Source: Marsupella aquatica (Eukaryota; Marchantiophyta). From it: a stretch of 64,000 nt of DNA. Both the position numbers and the translations under genes were made by a program. The DNA is taken from contig OZ316897.1 of assembly GCA_973895155.1 (NCBI GenBank), positions 6,882,001 through 6,946,000 on the forward strand, in the 5' to 3' direction. Position 1 is the first letter of the stretch. Each line of letters opens with the position of its first letter. Below the pieces are notes generated by a model. It did not search any database, was not told the DNA's origin, and saw only the letters and a list, made by a program, of their open reading frames with translations. Shown here piece by piece: positions 56,314-64,000 of this stretch.

Positions 56314-59300
56314 CGGGGTCCACAACGCCATCGATCATCGGCAAGGAATTAAATACCAAGGGATCGGCATACAAGCCGATTACGAGGGCAGAACAAATTG
56401 AGGCCCTATTAGAAGCCGAGAGAGCACAGCGGCCTAACTCTCAGGAGCAAGAGGTGGATGAGATGGACAGACACGATCTAGAGCCAAGGCAGGAAGGGGA
56501 GCCGACCACTAATTCAAAACCGAATAGACCGGTAAGGGGACAATCTATGGACACCAAGGAAGGGACCGACTCGGCTAGTCCAGCCGAAATCCCAGTTTAT
56601 GGAGGTATGAGATTAGAGAGACTGGAAGCCGAACTGGACCCGAATTTGAAGAAGCAGATTAATATGATCCAAGCACGGCAATATCGGAAGCTCGACTTAG
56701 GAGAGGGAAGAGAACTGAACTTAGGGAGAAACCTAGCACCTGAGCTCGAGAAAGAGATCAGTGACTTATTGATTGAATTTCAGGATGTGTTTGCATGGAG
56801 TCACCAAGATCTAAAGGGAGTAGATCCAACACTAGGGGAACATCGAATTGATCTCATGTTAGGAGCCAAATCATTTCGACAACCAATTCGAAGGATGAAC
56901 CCGAAGTATTCCCTGCTGGTCAAAACAGAAATCGACAAACTAGTGGAAGCTGGATTCATCACTCCAGTCCTGCATTCAGACTGGGTGTCTCCAATTGTGA
57001 TAGTTCCCAAGAAAGCTGGACCCGATGGTAAACCCAAGATCCGGGTTTGTCAGGATTACAGGAAGCTGAATGAAGCAACATTAAAAGACCATTTTCCTTT
57101 ACCGTTTACTGATATGGTACTAGACATGGTAGCCAGTCATGAACTATATTCATTCATGGATGGATACTCTGGTTATAACCAAATCAGGATTCGGCAGGAA
57201 GACCAAATCAAGACGGCCTTCATCACGGAATGGGGGATCTATGTCTTCAATCGTATGCCGTTTGGACTCTGCAACGCACCAGCTATGTTCCAACGATTAA
57301 TGGTGAACATTTTTCATGATTACTTGAGAAAGTTCATGGAAATCTTCATTGATGACTTTGCAGTATTCGGGAAGGCATCGAAACATGCTAAATACCTCAG
57401 GAAAACCTTCATGAGATGTAGAGAGGTGGGTCTCAAGTTACACCCAGATAAATGTTTTTTTGCAGTAACCGAGGGGGTGCTACTAGGTCACAAGGTATCA
57501 AGGAAGGGCATTGAGATTGACAAAGGTAAGCTAGCAGTATGGCTAGATATCATGCAACCTAAGAACATAAAGGATGTGAGATCCTTCTTGGGATGCATTG
57601 GTTACTATCGCCGGTTCATCAAGGATTTTGCCAAGCTGGCTTTACCATTAACCAATATGCTCAAGGCAGGAGCAGACTTCGAACCCACACCCGAACGAGT
57701 CACAGCGGTGGTAGAATTGAAGCAGATGTTAGTAGAGGCCCCAGTCATGATAGCACCGGACTGGAACAAAGATTTTCATGTTTTTGTAGATGTCTCGGGC
57801 TTCTGTATTGGCTCAGTACTAAGTCAGTTGGATGAGAAAGGAAGGGACCATCCCATATATTTCGCAAGCCGTCAGCTTGCCGATGCCGAACGGAACTACT
57901 CTACCACGGAAAGAGAAGCATTAGGAGTCATTTATTATTGTAAAAAGTTTAGGCATTATTTACTAGGGTACAAGGTAATCTTTCATACTGATCATGAAAG
58001 TTTGAAGTACCTAGTCAATAAGCCGGACCTTACAGGCAGAGTAGCAAGATGGATTTTGCTATTACAGGAGTTTGACTATGAGCTGAGGATCAAGCCGGGA
58101 AAGTTACATGCCAATGCCGACTTCTTTTCAAGGATCACAGGTAAACCTGCCACGGATTGCATCGATGATCGATTCCCCGACGAGGAGCTATTCGTTGTGG
58201 AAATAGCTGATACATGGTACCCTGAGATTTTACAATTTCTCAGCACTTCCAGATTACAGCCAGGATTAAGCCGAGAGCAAGCCGCAGTCTTTGTGCGGAA
58301 GGTCAGACAGTATCAGTGCATTAAAGGCATACTGCACAAGCATGGAATCAACGGCACGATTCAAAGGTGTTTGGAAAAGAGAGAGGTAAAACGAGTCCTA
58401 CGGGCCATGCATGGAGAGGAGGCCGGAGGACATTTTGCCCCAGTAACCACGTCTAAGAAGATATTAAATGCCGGTTACTGGTGGCCCACCTTGCACAAAG
58501 ATGTCTATCAGTTTATCAAACAATGCGATCCTTGTCAACGAGCGGGAGGACCAAGGGCGTCCACCAGGCATCCACTGCACCCTATTCTACCTCTGGCACC
58601 ATTCGAGAAGTGGGGTATTGATTACATTGGACCTCTGAAACCACTGACCCACCCTCGACGGAACAAGTACATAATCCTGGCTACGGATTATGCAACTAAA
58701 TGGGTAGAGGCCAGACCAACAACGAAGGATGATGCAATTACGACGGCTAGATTCATGTATGAGCAGATCTTCACCAGGTATGGAGCACCCCTAGAATTAG
58801 TTAGTGATAGAGGAACCCATTTTTTGAATGATATAATTAGTCGTTTAAATGAGCAGTATTTAGTTAAACATAGGCCTACTACTCCCTACCATCCAAAGGC
58901 AAACGGGTTGACAGAACGAGCAAACGGAATCATAGGAAAGATATTGAACAAGACAGTAGCTCAGAACAAACTCGATTGGGATGATAAATTGTTTGCTGCT
59001 GTTTTTGCTTACAATCTTGCCTATAAATCCACTACCGGTCATACACCCTTCTTCTTAACCTTTGGACAAGAAGCCCTGGTACCCATGCAACTTGAGATAC
59101 CGACATTTCAAGTTACAATTGAGGAAAGAGCCTCAGCGGAGGAGAGCCTAAAGGAGCAAGAATATAGGTTAGAAGCTTTAGAGGAAGCGAGAATGATTTC
59201 AGCCGAGAGAGTAGAATATAGACAGAATATCCTGAAGCAGCAGTATGATAAAAGGTTAAAAGTAGTTAGTATTCATACCGGTGATCTTGTGCTACTTTAT

Positions 59301-59525
59301 GACAGTAGGTATAGTAGGTTTCCAGGAAAGCTTTACACTCGCTGGTTAGGACCCTTTAGAGTAACCATGATGTTCCCCAATGGCTCCGTACAATTGGCCA
59401 ACATTACGGGAGAGGTATATCCAGTTCGCATCCATTATGACCGCCTCAAGAAATACTATATGGACGAAGATGAAGTTGTTCGCGAGGACGCTTCACAATT
59501 AAGTGGGGAGCTATGTGATGCCTAG
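56259..59525 (+). CDS. Element C pol: RT, RNase H, integrase (intact)
   Basis: Open frame of 1,088 codons. RT: IRVCQDYRKLNEATL near residue 261, FMDGYSGYNQIRI near 299, LCNAPAMFQ near 337 and FIDD at 363-366. RNase H: VDVSG near 510 and HTDHESLKYL near 577. Integrase: zinc-binding H718, H725, C756 and C759, and catalytic D788 (WGIDYIGP), D850 (LVSDRG) and E886 (NGLTERANG). C-terminal WLGPFRVT and LKKYY; no chromodomain. It copies element RNA to DNA and integrates it. The stop TAG (59523-59525) lies inside the 3' LTR. It is the only uninterrupted pol in the window, and is expressed presumably by frameshift from the protease frame. Confidence 0.9.
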   Translation: MGSSSRDSGFSAGVVAELTGSTTPSIIGKELNTKGSAYKPITRAEQIEALLEAERAQRPNSQEQEVDEMDRHDLEPRQEGEPTTNSKPNRPVRGQSMDTKEGTDSASPAEIPVYGGMRLERLEAELDPNLKKQINMIQARQYRKLDLGEGRELNLGRNLAPELEKEISDLLIEFQDVFAWSHQDLKGVDPTLGEHRIDLMLGAKSFRQPIRRMNPKYSLLVKTEIDKLVEAGFITPVLHSDWVSPIVIVPKKAGPDGKPKIRVCQDYRKLNEATLKDHFPLPFTDMVLDMVASHELYSFMDGYSGYNQIRIRQEDQIKTAFITEWGIYVFNRMPFGLCNAPAMFQRLMVNIFHDYLRKFMEIFIDDFAVFGKASKHAKYLRKTFMRCREVGLKLHPDKCFFAVTEGVLLGHKVSRKGIEIDKGKLAVWLDIMQPKNIKDVRSFLGCIGYYRRFIKDFAKLALPLTNMLKAGADFEPTPERVTAVVELKQMLVEAPVMIAPDWNKDFHVFVDVSGFCIGSVLSQLDEKGRDHPIYFASRQLADAERNYSTTEREALGVIYYCKKFRHYLLGYKVIFHTDHESLKYLVNKPDLTGRVARWILLLQEFDYELRIKPGKLHANADFFSRITGKPATDCIDDRFPDEELFVVEIADTWYPEILQFLSTSRLQPGLSREQAAVFVRKVRQYQCIKGILHKHGINGTIQRCLEKREVKRVLRAMHGEEAGGHFAPVTTSKKILNAGYWWPTLHKDVYQFIKQCDPCQRAGGPRASTRHPLHPILPLAPFEKWGIDYIGPLKPLTHPRRNKYIILATDYATKWVEARPTTKDDAITTARFMYEQIFTRYGAPLELVSDRGTHFLNDIISRLNEQYLVKHRPTTPYHPKANGLTERANGIIGKILNKTVAQNKLDWDDKLFAAVFAYNLAYKSTTGHTPFFLTFGQEALVPMQLEIPTFQVTIEERASAEESLKEQEYRLEALEEARMISAERVEYRQNILKQQYDKRLKVVSIHTGDLVLLYDSRYSRFPGKLYTRWLGPFRVTMMFPNGSVQLANITGEVYPVRIHYDRLKKYYMDEDEVVREDASQLSGELCDA

Positions 59526-62500
59526 ACAGGAATCACTCGGCCGGTTAAGTGGGTAAAGCAGGAAGGCACCCTAGGAACACCTTAGTATAGTGACAAAACA
59601 AGGAAAATATAAACAATTAGGGGCAACCATGGAACCCGGGCCGAGGCCGGAGGTAAGGCTAAGGGTGAAAACCCGATTAGGGTTAGGGCGCGTTAAGCGT
59701 CGGCGGCTAGGAAGGATCAACGGGAAGAAGGACCGGCAGAGGAGAGGGGTAAGGAGCGCTTGCAGGAGATGGTGGCTCATTTGCGAGCACGAACTAGGCA
59801 GACGACTACGGGAGGCCAACTACTGTCAGCTGCTTAGGCAAGCACTCGGGGAGAGAGTAGATACCGACGATCGACCTAAGGAGGGTATGAGCAACGTCAA
59901 TCAAGCGGCACATTTCTGGGGATGCCTGTTCGAACGGGCAACTGAGTACATCAAGACTTACGAGGACGAGGAGTCAGAAAGGGCAGCTCGAGAACGGCAG
60001 GAGCTCGCTCGATTGTGGGAGCTGCAGAAGACGGCTTTCTTAGGAGGCGAACTCATCAAGGACGAGTTCCTGTGGACGCCTACTTCCAATCAACTCGACG
60101 ATCTTCTGTTTTGCAAAGACAGCGTCGTCGGCATCCGAGAGGCCATCAAGAACTGCAACGACATACACTGGGAATTAAAGGGTAGCACGGAAAGGTGGAC
60201 CCAGGCAACGGTGCTAGGAGAAACCTCCACGGCAGCAGAGATGAAGAGGAAGGGAGCCGTCAACGATGAAGCCACCCCGGCAAAAAGAACGAGGTCGGCG
60301 GCACCAAAGAAGCCAGCCGAGCAGCAGAGCAGGAGGCAGGGAGAAGCCGAAGAGGAGGAGGTCGATCCCATCAAGGCCATTCCAACCAGGGATGACACCT
60401 GGAAGGGCTGGGCGGCAACCCTACCGGTGGAGGTGCAACTACATTTTGCACGGGAGGAGGATGCATGCTTTACGGCCATGCAGACCAAGAAGTACCAAGG
60501 CTTCATGGCCGGATCCGGCTTGGAGGCCTTTATCAGATTACCATGGCTGAAGTCGGAGGTACCGGAGTCAGACCTATTAGAATTCGTGGGGTCATGGGAA
60601 CCCGAGACCAATTGCACGAGGATATATGGGAGGGATTTCTATCTTACTCCCAAGGTAATTGCCGAAGTGTTTGGCCTGCCGATAGGCAATAAGACCAAAG
60701 TTGATACCAGGAAGACCTTGCCTGACAAGGAGTTCCGGTCGTTCCCCGGGCCATCAACGAAGAATGGCTTCTTCCGGAACACCTGCACCAACCCGCACAT
60801 AGGAGAGATGATCGACTTCTTGCGGGTGACCATGCATTGTAACTTGCCGAGGGCAGAGATCGGCAAGGCACAGGTCTATCTGGCAGAAAGGCCAGACCCA
60901 AGCCGGGACTACAACGGGTACCTCCTCAACCAATTGAAGAAGATCTTAAAGGAGGAGCAGCAGGTAATCGGCATGGGGAGCGTGTCGCGGCTTGGCTATC
61001 ACATGCCGCTGTTGTGCCGGTATGCCAGAGGTCAGACTTTTGCCCCGGTACTTCCCCTGCAGGTAAGAGCACCCGAGGAAGCTCCAACACCGAGGCCGTT
61101 GGCTGAGAAGCCTCAACCACCTGTTAGTCCTACGATCGAGCAGGTGTTTAGGCCCAGGAAGGAAGACTTGCCGATGCAGCAACCAAGCATGCAGAGTCTG
61201 CTGAAACTACTGGAGAAAGAAAAGAAATCGGCATCGGCAACAACAACGGCAACGGCAACAATGCAGGACACTATTACAGAGGTAGGCCTACACCGGCTCA
61301 CAAGAGAAAACCCCTTTGCTGGAGACAAGGAGAGAATCAGGCCGGAATCCAAGCCAGGTGTTCGAATGTACGTGGGAACCTCAAGCTCCGAATCTGAGGC
61401 AGAATTGCCTGAAGCTCCTACCGACGAAGAGGAGAGGGAGAAGCCGGACGTCCAAGACGTAGAGGAGGCAGTGGAGGACTGCAGCCATGATAATTCCGGC
61501 TATGGGTCGGACCATCACGTTCCAGGAGTAAGGACCTGTGGCCGGTTTGTCCCCACACTTCCAAGGGTAGTGCGAGGGGACCCCAACCAGCAGAGTAGCC
61601 CTGAGTCTCCCCCACCAGATGTTGCTCCCCCGAGCTTCGACGGCATAAAATAGACGGTGCAGGAATTTCAGGAGCGAATCAAGCAGGAGGAAGAGGCCGC
61701 CCTGGCTAAGGAAAAGGATTTACCAGGAGGAGATTGGCCGAAGGACATCAGGCGGCTAGCCGAAAAAGGAAGCAAACCTCTAGCCACGATTGAAGAGATC
61801 CGCAGGACGGCTTGGGAGCAGAGGCCACGATGGGCGATGCCGATCACTTCTACTTACTCCACCTACGCTAAGAATAGAGCCATGGAGTATGGTGAGATGT
61901 GTGGGGAACTTGCGCTCGGCATCTTTGGAGAGGAGTTGGAGATAGGACCCTTTTTCCATAGGGAGCAGTTGGAGAAGCACCAATTAGAAGAAGCGGTGGC
62001 TTTAGAGAGAAGCAAGAAGGACGAGGTCATTCGGCGGCTTAGGAGGATGGAAGCCGAGATTGAAGATCTAAGGGAGGCCAAGAAAGCCCAAGATGAACTG
62101 CGGATTAAACGACATGAGCTGAACATCATGCAGGGGCAGTTGGACACCGCGCAGGCTGATAATCAGAATATCAAGGATAAACTGACTCAGACGCAGGAAG
62201 AGTTGGCCGACACGATCAAAGAGAGGGAGAAGTGGAAGCAAGAGCTGAAGAATACAGAGGAGGCCCACATAACAGCCAACAGCCGGGCCATGGCGGAGAC
62301 CCAAAGAAAGGAATGGGCGTTGAAAGGGGAGCTCAAGAAAATCCGCGGAGCCCTTGAGCAGAAGGAGGTCGAGTTAGGGAAATCTTATCAAGGGATTACG
62401 GTGCTGCAGCAGGAGCTTGCGTCCCTGACGGCCAGCTTCAAGGCCGACCTAAGGGAGAAGGACGAGATGCTCGAACAGACTTACGCCAAGATGAACCAGA

Positions 62501-64000
62501 TGGAGTCTGTCATCATTGCAGAGCTCGACAAGGAGCTAAGAGCAACCCAGGAGGAGAGGGCTACCTTGAAGAAGGAATTGGAGGAAGCCCACAGGGAGCA
62601 GGAGGAGGCCAAAAACGAGCTGGAGGGGGCACGTAAGGACCTGGATGAAACCCAAGAGGAGTTGGAGGAAATCACGAGGAAGATGGAGAACCTACAGCGG
62701 CGGGCCGACAACCAAACAGAGCGGCTGAAGAAACAAGCCGCAGTATTTAAATGCTTAGCTGCAGCAGGTCCATCTCCCGTTGGGACAAACCAGTTACCAG
62801 GGGTGGTAATTGCCGAAGGACAAGCCGCGCCACCTGCACCAGTGCCGGAAGTAAGTGGGAAGGGGAAGGGACCAGCTGCCGAGCCACCAACGAAGAAGAA
62901 GCGGAAACCTTCAGGGTCAAGGAGTAATACGACTTCACAGGCCGTGGTGATCAAGGAGGTAGACCCAGCACCGACCCCAGACAGGGTCACGGCTAAGGAT
63001 CCAACTACCCTAGGGGAAGGGGAGGCCAAAGCCGAGGGAGTGGCTGAGGCCGAAGCCGTGGGTATTGCCGAGGCCGGTGTCGAGGCTGAAGCCGAAGGTG
63101 GACCCAGTCAGGCCGATGGAGAGTTGACTCGGTCAAGGGCAGGTAATCTGTCAGTAGGCGGGCCAACGGCAGTGGCTGAGGAGGAAGTGTTGGGGGCGTC
63201 CATTGAGGATCCACCACCGGTGTCGTGACGGTGCAAGGGCGCCGTTCCTTTTAGGGAGGACGGACGTGGAGGGAGGAGGCGTGAGTGGGCAGGGCGGACG
63301 CGGATCTCCACGTTTAGGATTAGGATCAGAACCAGGAGCGGCCCTGACACTTAGCTTAGTGGGATTGCGGTTCCACTGGTAGGAGCAACACTTGTGCTCC
63401 TGCCTTGCTGTACATAGGTAGATTTGGGCAAGTAGATTACTGTCAGGTAGATTAGGCTTACGATGCAAAGAATGGCGGATCCACTACCAGGATAAGTACC
63501 TGGGCAGCGGGGAGCTCAGGGCCTCTTCTTTAGCAAGTTTTTAGTTTGCACCAGCCGGGCTGGGATCAAGTAGTACGAGAAGCTCTCGGTTAGTCATACA
63601 GTGACCCTTGTGTATATTCATGTTTCCTCATGCCTAAGAGCTGAATAGAGTTGGCCTCACGGCTTAGTTCGCAGAACTTGTGTATGAGATGTACTGTTTG
63701 TATGGCAAGTGCATGGTATGACTCGGTCAGAATGAGTCATTTTGCTATTTGTGTGTCGCATTAACTTGTGTGAAGAGTGCCCACATCAACAGAAGGAAGG
63801 AAAGTAAGCAGGGGAGTGAGAGTTGGATGTGTCGAGCTGAGAGAGGTCTTAGCGGCTTAACCAAGCCTATTGGGGATCATTCCGGCGGCGGAATCCAAAC
63901 ATACCTAACAAGACGGAGGGGAAGACAGGGGAAGACAGGGGAAGGCCTATATTAGGCCGGCTACGTATCTCATGACCCGATGAAGGATCTGTCCAGTATA
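59514..64000 (+). repeat. 3' LTR of element C (cut by window end)
   Basis: It repeats 48738-53141 with few single-base differences and without the 83-base deletion. About 149 bases are expected beyond the window. Confidence 0.9.
59887..63228 (+). pseudogene. ORF-X, 3' LTR copy of element C
   Basis: Same protein as 49111-52287, with a full-length C-terminus: the 83-base segment adds an Ala/Glu/Val-rich stretch (EAEAVGIAEAGVEAEAEG), and the frame ends at 63228 (DPPPVS). One TAG at 61651-61653 replaces the CAG of the 5' copy. Each LTR copy therefore has a different single defect. Confidence 0.8.

Larger units (their letters stand above)
48738..64000 (+). mobile_element. Ty3/gypsy element C, nearly complete
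   Basis: 5' LTR 48738-53290, primer site 53291, gag-protease-pol 53360-59525, polypurine AAGTGGGGAG at 59501-59510, and 3' LTR from 59514 to beyond the window (predicted end about 64149 from the constant 10859-base offset). The LTRs differ by scattered single bases and one 83-base deletion in the 5' copy, so the insertion is recent. It entered the AB 5' LTR after TTGGT (48733-48737); the right-hand duplication is outside the window. The lack of a chromodomain and the FIDD RT box favour an Athila/Tat-like lineage. Confidence 0.9.

Noticed and set aside
1-64000. A host single-copy gene somewhere in the window
   Set aside because: Every long frame belongs to a mobile element or its remnant. The unassigned gaps hold no conserved-looking exon chain.

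Overview
This is transposable-element DNA from a plant-type eukaryotic nuclear genome. I see no host gene, rRNA, tRNA or CRISPR. The evidence is spliceosomal introns, Ty3/gypsy elements of the non-chromodomain (Athila/Tat-like) kind, a Ty1/copia element, a CACTA TNP2 fragment and Mutator-like (MULE) transposase genes with a SWIM zinc finger. A streptophyte, perhaps a seedless land plant or charophyte, fits; the species cannot be named.

Layout. (1) 1 to about 9.7 kb: MULE copy 1, cut by the left window edge. (2) 9785-10261: CACTA TNP2 fragment. (3) 10262-48737: one old minus-strand Ty3 element (AB) inserted in that fragment and itself split by later insertions: element E (16068-18724, target duplication GCATC), MULE copy 2 (18928-29481), solo LTR D (29800-33793, AGAAT), solo LTR F (40003-47060, TACTC) which holds copia G (43191-46119, TTTAC), and element C. 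(4) 48738 to the window end: young plus-strand Ty3 element C, whose 3' LTR should end about 149 bases past the window.

Main discovery candidate. Both MULE copies carry two divergent multi-exon genes. The minus-strand gene is a MULE-like transposase. The plus-strand gene encodes a five-exon protein with a ParB/sulfiredoxin-like motif (VFDGNHRLYSW) near its start and a beta-class DNA methyltransferase-like motif I (DWTxGxGS) near its end. That order is known from bacterial and phage ParB-methyltransferase fusions. The usual catalytic [DNS]PP[YFW] motif is not visible. The non-coding DNA of each copy, including introns at matching positions, is studded with a copy-specific palindrome: a 15-mer TAGCGCCNGGCGCTA in copy 1 and a 16-mer CTAGCGANNTCGCTAG in copy 2. 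They share the outer half-site TAGCG and differ in core and spacing. This resembles the VANDAL/VANC anti-silencing system of Arabidopsis, where an element-encoded protein recognises motifs dispersed in its own family's non-coding DNA, but with unrelated protein domains.

Second theme. The Ty3 family has giant LTRs (4.55 kb in C) that each contain a complete protein gene, ORF-X: a plant transposon/mobile-domain-like region followed by a long coiled coil. Solo LTRs D and F, of other families, carry diverged versions of this gene. LTRs A, B, C, D and E share a conserved stem-loop near their 3' ends with a compensated base-pair change. Most older genes have nonsense changes of the CGA-to-TGA or CAG-to-TAG type, as expected from cytosine deamination in methylated DNA. 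Element C has the only uninterrupted pol gene.
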